64,000 nucleotides of DNA from Pseudomonas sp. ACM7 (GTDB taxonomy: Bacteria > Pseudomonadota > Gammaproteobacteria > Pseudomonadales > Pseudomonadaceae): contig NZ_CP024866.1 of the NCBI RefSeq assembly GCF_004136015.1, forward strand, positions 4,247,676 through 4,311,675, written 5' to 3'. Position 1 is the stretch's first letter. Every line of letters starts with the position of its first letter. The notes below the pieces were generated by a model. The model saw nothing but the letters and a program-made list of their open reading frames with translations. It made no database searches and had not been told where the DNA came from. This document shows, one piece after another, positions 34,059 through 43,971 of this stretch. Made by a program: the position numbers and the translations under genes.

Positions 34059-35837
34059 TCAGACAAGGCTTCTCAGATACGCACGCCATCCGCCCAGATG
34101 GCTGATATTGGCTGCCCCCTCCAACCCATACGCCTCACAAATAAACCCACTCTCCCAACGCCCATTCGCCAATTGCACTTTGCCCAACCCTAGTGGCGCC
34201 GGAATACCGGTCAAAAACGAGCCCAACTCACGGCTCGGCAATTCCCAAACCTCCACTGCAATCGCCACACCCCCGTCCTTCACGCGAACCATCCCGGGAC
34301 GAAACGGCGGGCCGCCAGCCAGGGCATACAGTTGATAGTCCGGCGAGCTGAACGTCGTCTCGACCCGTCGAGCCCCGCGCTGCTTGAGCTGCCAGTTCAG
34401 CGCCAGCCCATCCAGATGCGCGCCACACACCACCAATCGCGCCCGGTCATTACGTGCGACAGCCGACGGAAGCGGTGTCGCCAAACCTTGCTGGCGCTGC
34501 AACGCATCCGCCACACCCAACAAATACTGATCAGTAAACGCCCGTCCGAACAACGTCACGCCCCAAGGCAAACCATTGCCCATGAAGCCGCTGGGCACGG
34601 CGACGGCGGCGTAATCGAGCAGGTTCATGAAGTTGGTGTAGTAGCCCAGTTCCGAATTGCGCAGCACCGGTTCGGCATCCAGTTCCGCCCGCGTGACGGG
34701 GCGGCCGATGGTGGGTGTGAGCACGCAGTCGAGGCCTTCCAGCGCCTGGTCGCACAGGGCTTTCAGCGCTTGCAGCCGGTACTGGGCGCGGAAGGTTTGC
34801 ACACCGTTCACCGCTGGAGCCTTGGCCAGCACCGCGCGAATCACCGGCAGCACAGCTTCTGGATTTTTCTCCATCAACTCACCGGCCACGCTGTAGCGCT
34901 CAGCCACCCAAGGCCCTTCATAGAGCAACCGCGCCGCTTCGAGAAATGGCGACAAATCCAGTTCCACGGCTTCACCGCCCAAAGCCTTGAGCTGATCGAT
35001 GGCATCACCAAACAACAACGGGCCTTCAGGGCAGCCGAAGAACTTCAGATCCTGAGCACGCGGCACGCCGAAGCGGAAGGGGCGTGGTGCACCAAACGCC
35101 GAGCCGTCATTCCACAGCGGATTACTGCGGCTGTATTCATCAAGGGGATCAAGGTGCGCAGTGAGCGCGAGCAACTGACTGGCTTCCCGAGCAGTCGCGG
35201 TAAACGTGGTCACGCAATCGAGGGTGCGGCAGGCCGGAACCACACCCGCTGTAGAGATCAATCCTTTAGTGGCTTTCAACCCCACCAGATTGTTCAGCGC
35301 CGCCGGCACGCGCCCGGAACCCGCCGTGTCAGTGCCCAGGGAAAAACTCGCCACGCCGAGCGCCACCGCCAGCGAAGAGCCGGCACTGGAACCGCCCGAC
35401 GGATACTCCGGCAACACGCTGTTCGGGCACGCGCCATACGGTGAGCGACTGCCGTTAAGCCCGGTGGCGAATTGATCAAGATTGGTCTTGCCCAACGGAA
35501 TCGCACCCAGCGCCAGCAATTGCTCGACGATGGTCGCCGAACGTTCCGGCACGTAGGCAAACGCCGGGCACGCCGCGGTCGTCGGAATGCCCGTCAGGTC
35601 GATGTTGTCCTTGATCGCGAACGGCACGCCGAACAGCGGCAAGCTGTCGGGGTCGCGACCGTCGAGCGCGGCAAGGTACGGTTCCAGTTCTTCAACACTG
35701 AGCAAGTGGATGAACAGGTGATAATCCGGGTTCAGCGCAGCGGCTTTGTCGCGCAGGTTCAGGAGCAGTTGCCGAGGTGTGATGCTGGCGTCGCGATAGG
35801 CGTTGCGCAGGGCATCGAGTTGCAGATTGATGTTCAT
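34059..35837 (-). CDS. atzF: Allophanate hydrolase
   Basis: A 592-residue amidase-signature enzyme: VPFAIKDNIDLTGIPTT with the catalytic Lys, GGSSAGSSLAVALG with the cis-Ser, and DTAGSGRVPAALNN with the Ser nucleophile region. A C-terminal domain of about 130 residues (from LVVCGAHLDG) is typical of AtzF. It hydrolyses allophanate to ammonia and CO2. I start at ATG 35837 because AAGGATTAACGCG precedes it. It is the last gene of the guanidine-I riboswitch operon, 25 bases after the carboxylase. Confidence 0.93.
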   Translation of the reverse strand: MNINLQLDALRNAYRDASITPRQLLLNLRDKAAALNPDYHLFIHLLSVEELEPYLAALDGRDPDSLPLFGVPFAIKDNIDLTGIPTTAACPAFAYVPERSATIVEQLLALGAIPLGKTNLDQFATGLNGSRSPYGACPNSVLPEYPSGGSSAGSSLAVALGVASFSLGTDTAGSGRVPAALNNLVGLKATKGLISTAGVVPACRTLDCVTTFTATAREASQLLALTAHLDPLDEYSRSNPLWNDGSAFGAPRPFRFGVPRAQDLKFFGCPEGPLLFGDAIDQLKALGGEAVELDLSPFLEAARLLYEGPWVAERYSVAGELMEKNPEAVLPVIRAVLAKAPAVNGVQTFRAQYRLQALKALCDQALEGLDCVLTPTIGRPVTRAELDAEPVLRNSELGYYTNFMNLLDYAAVAVPSGFMGNGLPWGVTLFGRAFTDQYLLGVADALQRQQGLATPLPSAVARNDRARLVVCGAHLDGLALNWQLKQRGARRVETTFSSPDYQLYALAGGPPFRPGMVRVKDGGVAIAVEVWELPSRELGSFLTGIPAPLGLGKVQLANGRWESGFICEAYGLEGAANISHLGGWRAYLRSLV

Positions 35838-35862
35838 CGCGTTAATCCTTTTCAACATGGGT

Positions 35863-38800
35863 TCACTCAAGTTCCAGCACCACGACGCGCTGTCCGGCGC
35901 GCACTGCCGAACCCGGTTGCACGCGAATCTCGCGCACCACCCCGGCCATAGGCGCGAGCAGCGGGATTTCCATCTTCATCGACTCCAGAATCACCAGCAC
36001 ATCACCCGCGGCAACCCGGCTACCGGTTTCAACCTGAACCTGCCAAAGGTTGCCGGCGATGTGGCTGTCGACGCTCTGTTGACCGCTGGCCAACGGCGCG
36101 TCTTCGGTCACCTCCGGGGTCAGCTCTTCACTGTCGAAATGCGCCTGGCCACTGGCGATCCAGCGCTCGCGCTCGGCGTTGAATGCACCTTTTTGCTGAT
36201 CGCGAAACGCGGCAATGCTCTCGGCTTCCTTCGTCAGGAAGGCTTGGTAATCCGCCAGATTCAGCTGACTGTGCTCGATATTCAGATCGAAGCGCCCGAG
36301 TGGGAAATCCCGTCGAATGCGCAGCAGTTCATCGGCACTGACCGGGTAGAACCGGATCTGATCGAAGAAGCGCAGCAGCCACGGTTTGCCATCGAATGCG
36401 GCGACCTCGCGATAGCGATTCCACATCTGCAAAGTGCGGCCGACGAACTGATAACCGCCAGGGCCTTCCATGCCGTACACGCACATGTAAGCACCACCGA
36501 TGCCCACCGAGTTTTCCGCGGTCCAGGTGCGGGCCGGGTTGTACTTGGTGGTCACCAGGCGATGCCGCGGGTCGAGCGGCGTGGCCACCGGCGCACCGAG
36601 GTAGACATCGCCCAGGCCCATCACCAGGTAGCTGGCGTCGAATACGGTGCGCTGCACTTCGTCGAGGTTTGGCAGGTCGTTGATGCGGCGGATGAACTCC
36701 AAGTTGCTTGGGCACCACGGGGCGTCCTTGCGCACGGTGGTCATGTATTTTTCGATTGCCAACTGACAGGCCGGGTCGTCCCAGGACAACGGCAGATGGA
36801 CGATGCGCGAGGGCACTTGCAGGTCCCTTGCGGCGCACACAGCGTCCCATTCGCCGGCGACGATGCCGAGCAGATCGGCCAGCGGCAGTTGTTCGGGTTG
36901 GTAGTGCACTTGCAGCGAGCGGATGCCGGGTGTCAGGTCGATGACGCCGTGCAGGTTTTGGCTTTCCAAGGCTTGCATCAGGGCGTGGGCGCGGAAGCGC
37001 AGGACGAGGTCGAGTTCGGGGGCGCCGATTTCCAGCAGCAGATGAGTGTCCCCCGACAATCTCGCGACCAGCCGTGTATCGTCCTGACCAATATCCAACA
37101 CCACCGGCGACACAATCCCCTGTGGGAGTGGCGGTGCTACGATTCGACTTGCTCGCGAAGAGGGCGTGTCAGTCGACATTGATGTGTCTGACATACCGCT
37201 TTCGCGAGCAAGCCCGCTCCCACAGGGGGTATTCCATTTCAAGGCGAGGTTGCGGGCGGTTTTGAGATCGACCGGTTGGAACTGCACTTTATCCCCAGCC
37301 TTGAGCTGCCCAAGCTGCCAGAGGTCAGCTTCGATCACCGTCACCGGGCAGACAAACCCGCCGAGACTAGGGCCGTCGGGGCCGAGGATCACCGGCATGT
37401 CACCGGTAAAATCCACCGCCCCAATGGCGTACGGATTGTCATGAATATTCGACGGATGCAGACCCGCCTCGCCACCATCGGCACGCACCCATTCAGGCTT
37501 CGGCCCAATCAACCGCACACCGGTTCGGCTGGAGTTGAAATGCACTTCCCAATGAGTGGCGAAGAAGGTGCCGATGTAGTTTTCGGTGAAGTATTCCGGT
37601 GCGCCATGAGGGCCGTAGATCACCCGGATCTGCCGCAGAACGGGCAACTCGGTGACCTGTTCTTCAGCCAGTTGTTGACCGGCACTGCGGTCGTTCAAAG
37701 CAGGGAGATGCAACACGTCGCCGGCTCGCAACGCACGACCACCATGCCCACCAAACTGGCCGAGGGTGAAGGTGCTTTTGCTGCCCAGATAGTCTGGAAC
37801 CTGAAGGCCACCGCGCAGGCACAAATAACTGCGAGCGCCTGCTCCAGCAATCGTGCCGAGGCTCAAAGTCGCCCCCGCCGGAACCAGCAGTGCGGTGTTC
37901 ATCGGTACGGTTTCACCGTTTAGCGCCAATGGAATCATCGTGCCTGTGACCGCCACCACCGCGTCGCAATTGAAGCGCAGCAGCGGCCCGCTCATGGTGA
38001 TTTCCAGCGCCGCTGCACCTTCATCGTTGCCCAGCAGACGATTGCCAAAACGCAACGCGCGACTGTCCATTGGCCCTGACGGCGGCACGCCCACTGCCCA
38101 ATACCCAAGACGACCCGGATAGTCCTGAACGCTGGTCTGAGTCCCGGCACTGAGCACTTCAAACGTGTTGGTCTGATACACCAAACCTTCCAGGCAACGG
38201 GTCCACGGCTGACCGCTGGCGAAGGGCACATCGAGCAGAATCTGCCGCAAATAGTTGCGGTTGGTTTCCACTCCGTAGAGCAGGCTGTCGCCCAACGCCT
38301 GATGCAGATCGGCAGCGGCTTCTTCACGGGTCGGCGCCCAACTGATGACTTTGGCGATCATCGGATCGAAGTACGGTGGGATCTCGCAACCGGCTTCAAC
38401 CCACGTGTCGATACGCAAGTGTTTGCCATCGGCGGCAGGGAAGTTCACGGCGGTCAGCAAGCCGGGGCTTGGCTGAAAATCGCGGCCCGGATCTTCGGCA
38501 TAGAGCCGTGCTTGAATCGCATGACCATCGGCTTTCAAACCTTGGCTCAACGTGCTCAACGGTGGCAAATCACCCGCCGCCAGTTCGACCATCCAGCGCA
38601 CCAGATCCACACTCCAGACTTGCTCGGTGACGCCGTGCTCCACCTGCAAACGGGTGTTCACTTCGAGAAAGTAGAAACGCTGATCCTCGCTGTCGAAAAC
38701 GAATTCAACGGTGCCGGCGCTGCGGTAATTCACCGCTCTCGCCAGTTTGATCGCCGCCGCACACAGCGCCTCGGCCATGCCCTCGGGCAGGCTCGGCGCC

Positions 38801-39525
38801 GGGGTTTCTTCGAGGACTTTCTGGTTGCGGCGCTGAACCGAGCAGTCGCGCACGCCGAGGGCAATCACTTCGCCCCGGCCGTCGCCGAACACCTGCACTT
38901 CCAGATGTCGGGCGCGCTGGATGTACTTCTCGATGAACACCCCGGCGTCGCTGAAGTTGTTCTGGCCGAGGCGCTTGACGGCCTCAAAGGATTCGCTCAA
39001 CTCGGCCGCACTGCGACACACGCGCATGCCGATGCCACCACCACCAGCGGTGCTTTTGAGCATCACCGGGTAGCCGACCTGTTCGCCGGCAATCAGCGCC
39101 GCGTCGAGGCTGTCGAGCAACTCGGTGCCTTCGAGCATCGGCACGCCGTGTTGCTTGGCCAAGGCGCGCGCGGTGTGCTTGAGACCGAACACTCGCAGCT
39201 GCTCTGGCGTCGGGCCGATGAAGGCGATGTTGGCGGCTTCGCACGCTTCGGCGAACGCGGCGTTTTCCGAGAGAAAACCGTAGCCGGGATGGATCGCCGT
39301 GGCGCCGGTGGATTTGGCGATGGCGAGGATTTTTTCGACGGCCAGATAGGTGCCGGCGGCTGCGCCTTCACCGAGACTGTGGGCTTCATCGGCTTGCAGG
39401 ATGTGCAAACTGGCGGCATCGGCTTCGGAGTAAACGGCAACGCCCTGGACCTGCAACTCACGCAGGGTGCGCAGGATGCGACAGGCAATGGCGCCACGGT
39501 TGGCAATCAGGACTTTTTCGAACAT
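35863..39525 (-). CDS. Biotin-dependent guanidine/urea carboxylase with in-frame REPIN insertion
   Basis: This 1220-residue enzyme has a biotin carboxylase part at 1-450, an AHS2 domain at about 465-760 (DYPGRLGYWAVGVPPSGPMD), an AHS1 domain at about 815-1025 and a biotin carrier at 1150-1220 with ESMKMEI (biotinyl Lys1184). It carboxylates urea or, more likely here, guanidine, forming carboxyguanidine for the DUF1989 proteins. The guanidine-I riboswitch at the head of its operon supports guanidine. Residues about 766-803 are encoded by a REPIN and fall in the linker between AHS2 and AHS1. The true substrate cannot be fixed without assay. AGGGG lies before ATG 39525. Confidence 0.9.
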   Translation of the reverse strand: MFEKVLIANRGAIACRILRTLRELQVQGVAVYSEADAASLHILQADEAHSLGEGAAAGTYLAVEKILAIAKSTGATAIHPGYGFLSENAAFAEACEAANIAFIGPTPEQLRVFGLKHTARALAKQHGVPMLEGTELLDSLDAALIAGEQVGYPVMLKSTAGGGGIGMRVCRSAAELSESFEAVKRLGQNNFSDAGVFIEKYIQRARHLEVQVFGDGRGEVIALGVRDCSVQRRNQKVLEETPAPSLPEGMAEALCAAAIKLARAVNYRSAGTVEFVFDSEDQRFYFLEVNTRLQVEHGVTEQVWSVDLVRWMVELAAGDLPPLSTLSQGLKADGHAIQARLYAEDPGRDFQPSPGLLTAVNFPAADGKHLRIDTWVEAGCEIPPYFDPMIAKVISWAPTREEAAADLHQALGDSLLYGVETNRNYLRQILLDVPFASGQPWTRCLEGLVYQTNTFEVLSAGTQTSVQDYPGRLGYWAVGVPPSGPMDSRALRFGNRLLGNDEGAAALEITMSGPLLRFNCDAVVAVTGTMIPLALNGETVPMNTALLVPAGATLSLGTIAGAGARSYLCLRGGLQVPDYLGSKSTFTLGQFGGHGGRALRAGDVLHLPALNDRSAGQQLAEEQVTELPVLRQIRVIYGPHGAPEYFTENYIGTFFATHWEVHFNSSRTGVRLIGPKPEWVRADGGEAGLHPSNIHDNPYAIGAVDFTGDMPVILGPDGPSLGGFVCPVTVIEADLWQLGQLKAGDKVQFQPVDLKTARNLALKWNTPCGSGLARESGMSDTSMSTDTPSSRASRIVAPPLPQGIVSPVVLDIGQDDTRLVARLSGDTHLLLEIGAPELDLVLRFRAHALMQALESQNLHGVIDLTPGIRSLQVHYQPEQLPLADLLGIVAGEWDAVCAARDLQVPSRIVHLPLSWDDPACQLAIEKYMTTVRKDAPWCPSNLEFIRRINDLPNLDEVQRTVFDASYLVMGLGDVYLGAPVATPLDPRHRLVTTKYNPARTWTAENSVGIGGAYMCVYGMEGPGGYQFVGRTLQMWNRYREVAAFDGKPWLLRFFDQIRFYPVSADELLRIRRDFPLGRFDLNIEHSQLNLADYQAFLTKEAESIAAFRDQQKGAFNAERERWIASGQAHFDSEELTPEVTEDAPLASGQQSVDSHIAGNLWQVQVETGSRVAAGDVLVILESMKMEIPLLAPMAGVVREIRVQPGSAVRAGQRVVVLELE
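37117..37228. repeat. REPIN inside the carboxylase coding sequence
   Basis: CCCCTGTGGGAG... and ...CTCCCACAGGGG are inverted arms around a GTCAGTCGACATTGATGTGTC core nearly identical to the REPIN core at 39690. The left arm carries extra bases (GGCGGTGCTACGATTCGA) that resemble a longer REP subtype. The element adds about 37 codons and leaves the frame open. Confidence 0.92.
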
Positions 39526-39651
39526 GGCATAACCCCTGGAGGCGATAACGCATCAGCCTCGACCTGGGATGCGGGCCGTCCCGCAGTTTTTCGATAGGCG
39601 CCAGGGTCGTCCCCGACGGCAAAAACAGTTCGCTTCAAACCACCGCGTAAC

Positions 39652-39744
39652 CCTGTGGGAGCGGGCTTGCTCGCGAAGGCGGAGTGTCAGTCGACATTAA
39701 TGTTGAATGTGACGGCCCCTTCGCGAGCAAGCCCGCTCCCACAG
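39652..39744. repeat. REPIN between the carboxylase and DUF1989 genes
   Basis: Arms CCTGTGGGAGCGGGCTTGCTC and GAGCAAGCCCGCTCCCACAG flank a GTCAGTCGACATTAATGTTGA core. It lies inside the 306-base gap of the guanidine operon, which holds no other gene. It may attenuate or protect the downstream message. Confidence 0.92.
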
Positions 39745-39831
39745 TAGATTTAGGGTGTTCTTACTGTTTGATGCACTGGCCTGAACGGGCCTGGCACAGG
39801 GCAAACAACCATCGACGTAACCGCACGAATT

Positions 39832-40473
39832 TCAGTTCCATACCAGCAGCTCCGCAGGGGTGGGGTTATAGGCATTGCATGGATTGTTCAGTTGCGGGCA
39901 GTTGGAGATCAGCACGATCACGTCCATCTCGGCCCGCAAGTCGGCGTATTTGCCCGGCGCCGAAATCCCGTCTTCAAACGTCAGCCCGCCATCCACCGTG
40001 ACCGGTACGTTCATGAAGAAGTTGATGTTCGGCCCGATGTCGCCCTTGCCCAGTCGTCCATCGTGAACGCAGGCCCGCAGGTAGTTGTCGCGGCAGCTGT
40101 GCATGTAGCGTTTCTCCAACGCGTAACGCACGGTGTTGCTCTCTTGTGCGCAGGCGCCGCCGAGGGTGTCGTGACGGCCGCAGGTGTCGGCGACGATGGT
40201 CAGCATCGGCTTGCCGAGGTTGGAATAAAGCACGCTGCCGGTGCTCAGGTAGACGCTGTTCTGTCGGCGCAACGTGCGTTGCACGTCGTAGCGCTCCTTT
40301 GGGTTGGCAACGCTGTAGAACAACGTGTCGACAGCCTGATTGCCTTCCAGATCGAGGATGCGCAAAGTCTGGCCAGCCTTGACTTCCATCAGCCACGGTT
40401 CGCCGGCCGGGATGGTGGCGCGGTAGACCGCAGCTTCTGGATGCTTTTGAGCGTTAGCGATTGCGAGTGACAT
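39832..40473 (-). CDS. DUF1989 protein, candidate carboxyguanidine deiminase subunit (UAAP2 type)
   Basis: The 213-residue protein is of the urea carboxylase-associated family (DUF1989): [21 protein letters not shown], the [12 protein letters not shown] motif with Cys, and [21 protein letters not shown]. In guanidine-degrading bacteria a pair of such proteins deiminates carboxyguanidine to allophanate (CgdA/CgdB, from recalled literature). Which subunit this is I cannot say. It lies 11 bases after the second DUF1989 gene, in one operon. Confidence 0.87.
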   Translation of the reverse strand: MSLAIANAQKHPEAAVYRATIPAGEPWLMEVKAGQTLRILDLEGNQAVDTLFYSVANPKERYDVQRTLRRQNSVYLSTGSVLYSNLGKPMLTIVADTCGRHDTLGGACAQESNTVRYALEKRYMHSCRDNYLRACVHDGRLGKGDIGPNINFFMNVPVTVDGGLTFEDGISAPGKYADLRAEMDVIVLISNCPQLNNPCNAYNPTPAELLVWN

Positions 40474-40484
40474 GGCAGCGATCC

Positions 40485-41216
40485 TCAGGCGAACAGACGG
40501 TCGGTGTTGATGAAGCCGCGCTCGTTTTCCGGGCGCGAGGTGCGGCAGTGTTCGGCGACGCTGGCGTCAGCGTTCATCCAGCTCAACTTCAATGGTTTTG
40601 GCGCGTATTCAGGCGAAGGGTCCATCGGATGTTGCAGGGCGGTGAGCACCACCAGCGTGTCCATCGGCGCATACAACTCGATGTAGTCGCCGGCCCTGGA
40701 ATTGCCTTCGACGAAGTGGAAATGCCCGGCCTCATCGACGTTCACCCGGCTAAACAAATTGAGCGTCATCAGCAGGTCGGAAAGGCCCAGCCCCCACTTG
40801 CCCAGCTCCACCAACAAGTTGTCGGTGCCGTTGCGGAAGAAGCCGTTGCGCAGTTCCTGATAGCGCCCCGCGCCGTATTTTTCAGCGACCTCTTCAGCAC
40901 AGAGCACACCACCGAGGCTGTCGCTCCAGCCGCAGGTGTCAGCAGTGATGGCGGCCAGCACGCGACCCATGTCCGAGTACAGGCAATGGCCGGTGGTGAG
41001 CTTGGCGGTGTGTTGGCATTTGAGGCTGTCGGGCAGGTTCAGGCGTTCGGTTTTTTCATTGGCGTTGAGCAGCGTCAGGCTGACGTTGGCGCCGCCACGC
41101 AGGTCGGTCAGGCGCAGCAGTTGGCCGCGTTTCAGGACGAAGGAGCGATGACCGCCGCCGGGGAGCATTTCTTCGACGAAGGGCGGGAACAGTTGGGTCG
41201 AATCAGTCATGTGCAA
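40485..41216 (-). CDS. DUF1989 protein, candidate carboxyguanidine deiminase subunit (UAAP1 type)
   Basis: The 243-residue protein is a DUF1989 paralogue of the following gene. It has [40 protein letters not shown] (candidate metal-binding Cys) and [18 protein letters not shown]. The pair shares the DTCG-x2-D(S/T)LGG block, consistent with a heteromeric enzyme. Its start is 8 bases after the ABC ATPase stop. It belongs to the riboswitch-controlled operon. Confidence 0.87.
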   Translation of the reverse strand: MHMTDSTQLFPPFVEEMLPGGGHRSFVLKRGQLLRLTDLRGGANVSLTLLNANEKTERLNLPDSLKCQHTAKLTTGHCLYSDMGRVLAAITADTCGWSDSLGGVLCAEEVAEKYGAGRYQELRNGFFRNGTDNLLVELGKWGLGLSDLLMTLNLFSRVNVDEAGHFHFVEGNSRAGDYIELYAPMDTLVVLTALQHPMDPSPEYAPKPLKLSWMNADASVAEHCRTSRPENERGFINTDRLFA

Positions 41217-41224
41217 AAGTCCTC

Positions 41225-42013
41225 TTAAGCGGTACGAAGCGTGCCTGCCAGCTCAGCCGGCAAGGCGTCGACGGCGGCGCGATGGGCGCGGCGGTCGCTG
41301 TTCAAAGGGATGTCGTAAGTGATGCGCGCGCCATAGGCGCCGGGGGCGTGCGGGTCGAGGCGGACCTTGTCGAACACCAGCAAGCGAGTGCCGAGGCTGA
41401 AGCCTTCGGACAGGTCGTGGGTGACCATGAACACCGTCAGTTGCGTCTCGCGCCACAGCTCCAGAAGCAGGCCATGCATGTCTTTGCGGATGCCTGGATC
41501 GAGGGCACCGAACGGTTCGTCGAGCAGCAACACGCGCGGTTTCATGATCAGCGCCTGGGCGATGGCCAGCCGTTGTTGCATGCCACCGGAGAGCTGCGCC
41601 GGGTACTTGTCCAGCGAATGGCCGAGGCCGACTTTGTGCAGCAGTACTGAGGCTTGTTCGCGTGCATCTTTTTTTGCGCTGCCGAACAACCGCCCGAGCA
41701 ACGGTGAGCGCGGCAGTTCAAGGCCCAGGGCGACGTTGTCCAGCACGCTCAAGTGCGGGAACACCGAGTAACGCTGGAACACCACGCCACGGCTGGCATC
41801 CGGCTCGCCAGCCAAGGCCTGGCCATCCAACAGAATCTCGCCGCGACTGGCGCGTTCCTGGCCCAGCAATAGCCGCAGGAAGGTCGACTTGCCGCAACCC
41901 GACGCACCGACCAAGGTGCAGAACTCGCCCTCGTTGACGTTCAGGTTCAGCCCTTCGAGCACCACCTGATCGGCGTATTGCTGCCAGACGTTTTTTACCG
42001 TGATGAAGCTCAT
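41225..42013 (-). CDS. ABC transporter ATP-binding protein (guanidine uptake candidate)
   Basis: A 262-residue ATPase of the NitT/TauT type: Walker A GASGCGKST, signature LSGGMQQRLAIAQAL, Walker B VLLLDEPFGALD and the switch His in VTHD. It overlaps the permease gene by four bases. With the permease and binding protein it forms a complete importer. Operon position under a guanidine-I riboswitch suggests guanidine or a guanidine-related compound as cargo. Confidence 0.92.
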   Translation of the reverse strand: MSFITVKNVWQQYADQVVLEGLNLNVNEGEFCTLVGASGCGKSTFLRLLLGQERASRGEILLDGQALAGEPDASRGVVFQRYSVFPHLSVLDNVALGLELPRSPLLGRLFGSAKKDAREQASVLLHKVGLGHSLDKYPAQLSGGMQQRLAIAQALIMKPRVLLLDEPFGALDPGIRKDMHGLLLELWRETQLTVFMVTHDLSEGFSLGTRLLVFDKVRLDPHAPGAYGARITYDIPLNSDRRAHRAAVDALPAELAGTLRTA

Positions 42014-42825
42014 GCGCGGGCTCCCTCATACCAAGGGAACGCCCGTTGGGTCAGGCGTTTCAGGCCCCAGTCCATCAGCCAGGCGAGCAGGGTGATCCAG
42101 ACCACATAGGGCAAAATCACGTCCATCGCCAAGTAGCGGCGCACCAGGAAAATCCGGTAACCGAGGCCGTCGGTGGAGGCGATGGCTTCGGCGGCGATCA
42201 GGAACAACCACGCCGAGCCAAGCATCAGCCGCAGCGAGATCAGCAGCCGTGGCAGCAGTTGCGGCAGCACTACCCGCAGCATCAGCGTCCAGGTCGAGGC
42301 GCCGAGGGTCTGGGCTTTGATCAGCAACTCGACGGGGATTTCCCGGGCGCGTTGCTCCAGATCACGGGCCAGGCACGGGGTGATACCGATCACGATCAGC
42401 ATCACTTTCGACAATTCCCCCAACCCGAACACGATGAACAGAATCGGCAGAATCGCCAGCGGCGGCACCATCGACAGCACCGTCAGCAACGGCGACAACG
42501 GCGCGCCAAACAGCGGCAAAGTCCCGGCGGCGATGCCCAGGCACAGCCCGGCCAGCGCACTGATGCCGAGGCCGATGGCCAGGCGTCGAAGGCTGGACGC
42601 GGTGTCTTGCCACAGCACGTATTCACCGGTGCGGCTGTCGGCGGTAAACGCCAGGCGTTTCACCGCGTCAGTCATCTGCACGGCGCTCGGCAATAGCTTG
42701 TCGTTGGGGTTGTCCATCAGCCGCTCGGCCGAGCCCATGAAGTAGGCGAACAGCACCAGGGCGAACGGCAGGATCACCAACAGCAGGCGACTCGGGCGAT
42801 CCGGGTGGCGATTGATCAGGCGCAT
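42010..42825 (-). CDS. ABC transporter permease (guanidine uptake candidate)
   Basis: A 271-residue binding-protein-dependent permease with six predicted helices. The EAA-loop-like segment AQTLGASTWTLMLRVVLPQLLPRLLISLRLMLGSAWLFLIAAE places it in the SsuC/TauC family. Its stop overlaps the ATPase start, and it follows the binding-protein gene by 16 bases. It conveys the substrate across the inner membrane. Confidence 0.92.
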   Translation of the reverse strand: MRLINRHPDRPSRLLLVILPFALVLFAYFMGSAERLMDNPNDKLLPSAVQMTDAVKRLAFTADSRTGEYVLWQDTASSLRRLAIGLGISALAGLCLGIAAGTLPLFGAPLSPLLTVLSMVPPLAILPILFIVFGLGELSKVMLIVIGITPCLARDLEQRAREIPVELLIKAQTLGASTWTLMLRVVLPQLLPRLLISLRLMLGSAWLFLIAAEAIASTDGLGYRIFLVRRYLAMDVILPYVVWITLLAWLMDWGLKRLTQRAFPWYEGARA

Positions 42826-42841
42826 GGCCAGGTCCTCCTGA

Positions 42842-43909
42842 TTACAGCTTCGCGTCGGCGGCCATCTGCACGTAGGTCGGGTCGAAGCGCAGCTTGAGGT
42901 TGGTTTTGTCGCCGCTGGTTACACCATTGGCGAACGCCATGCCGACGGCGCTGGTGTCCTTGGCGCCTTCACCGAGCAAGCCGTGCTGGAACGAGAACTC
43001 GGCCACCTTGCGCATGGTTTCCGGCAGTTGCTTGCTGGTGGAGAACGCCAGGGCTTCTTTGGGGGTGGCGAACAATTTGGTGGTGTCCAGTTGCGACTGG
43101 AAACCGGTCAGATCGGTGCCGGAAGCTTTAGCCATGTGTTCGAGGGCGGCTTTGCTGGCGGCGTTTTTCGCGTTCATCAACTCGACCACTTCGAACCAGG
43201 CACCGGTCAGTGCTTTGCCCAGGGCCGGGTTGTCTTTGAGGGTGGCGCTGTTGACCACCATCATGTCCATGATTTCGCCGGGGATCTGACTGGAGTTGAA
43301 CACTTCGGTCACCGCAGGCTTGGCCTTGATGTCCGAAAGCATCGGGTTCCAGGTGGTGACGGCGTTGACCTGATCGGTGTTGAAGGCAGCAGAGATGTCG
43401 GCGTCAGAGGTGTTGACCACTTTCAGGTCTTTCTCGGTGAGATCGACCGAATCCAGCGCCCGGGCCAGCAGGTAGTGGGAAACCGACAGCTCCACCAGAT
43501 TGACGTCCATGCCTTTGAGGTCGGTGACTTTCTTACCGTCGCCCTTGAGCACGATGCCGTCGTTGCCGTTGGAGAAATCGCTGACGATCAGCGCGGTGCT
43601 GTCGACGCCACCGGCTGCCGGAATGGTCAGCGCATCCATGTTGGTCATGGTGCAGCCGTCGAACTGGCCGGCGGTGTATTGGTTGATGGATTCGACGTAG
43701 TCATTGAGCTGCACCACATCAATCTTGATGCCGTACTTCTTTGCCCATTTGTCGACGATGCCTTGGCTGCCAGCGTATTCCCAGGGCATCCAGCCGGCGT
43801 AGATGGTCCAGCAGACGCTGAAGTGGTCTTTTTGTGCGGCCTGGGACGAGACGCTTACGAAGGCTGCGAATGCAGCGGCGAGCAGGGCGGGTAAACGAAG
43901 CTTGAGCAT
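42842..43909 (-). CDS. ABC transporter substrate-binding protein (guanidine uptake candidate)
   Basis: The 355-residue periplasmic protein has a signal peptide (LPALLAAAFAAFVSVSSQAA, cleaved near residue 25) and a NitT/TauT-type solute-binding fold: VCWTIYAGWMPWEYAGSQGIV, NGNDGIVLKGDGKKVTDLKGMDV, TTWNPMLSDI. It captures the substrate for the two following genes. GGAG is 9 bases ahead of ATG 43909 and is predicted to pair with riboswitch RNA, so its translation should be ligand controlled. Confidence 0.92.
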   Translation of the reverse strand: MLKLRLPALLAAAFAAFVSVSSQAAQKDHFSVCWTIYAGWMPWEYAGSQGIVDKWAKKYGIKIDVVQLNDYVESINQYTAGQFDGCTMTNMDALTIPAAGGVDSTALIVSDFSNGNDGIVLKGDGKKVTDLKGMDVNLVELSVSHYLLARALDSVDLTEKDLKVVNTSDADISAAFNTDQVNAVTTWNPMLSDIKAKPAVTEVFNSSQIPGEIMDMMVVNSATLKDNPALGKALTGAWFEVVELMNAKNAASKAALEHMAKASGTDLTGFQSQLDTTKLFATPKEALAFSTSKQLPETMRKVAEFSFQHGLLGEGAKDTSAVGMAFANGVTSGDKTNLKLRFDPTYVQMAADAKL

Positions 43910-43917
43910 GGGTGGTT

Positions 43918-43927
43918 CTCCAGTTGA
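43918..43927 (-). promoter_or_regulatory. Shine-Dalgarno segment complementary to the riboswitch P2 loop
   Basis: On the RNA, UCAACUGGAG here contains the GGAG ribosome binding site of the binding-protein gene. It is the exact complement of CUCCAGUUGA in the aptamer (44012 down to 44003). The two pairings, aptamer P2 and SD:anti-SD, are mutually exclusive. Confidence 0.7.
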
Positions 43928-43971
43928 TCAAGGGCGGGCAGGAGTCAACGCGGCACCGTGAACGGTGGCTT

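Noticed and set aside
32134..34335. A 733-codon plus-strand frame across the CACHE-GGDEF gene
   Set aside because: It is an antisense shadow of a well-supported diguanylate cyclase with intact motifs and runs on through the REPIN. It shows no domain of its own and has no ribosome binding site.
38302..39597. A 431-codon plus-strand frame opposite the carboxylase
   Set aside because: The minus strand carries clear biotin-carboxylase motifs over the same bases.
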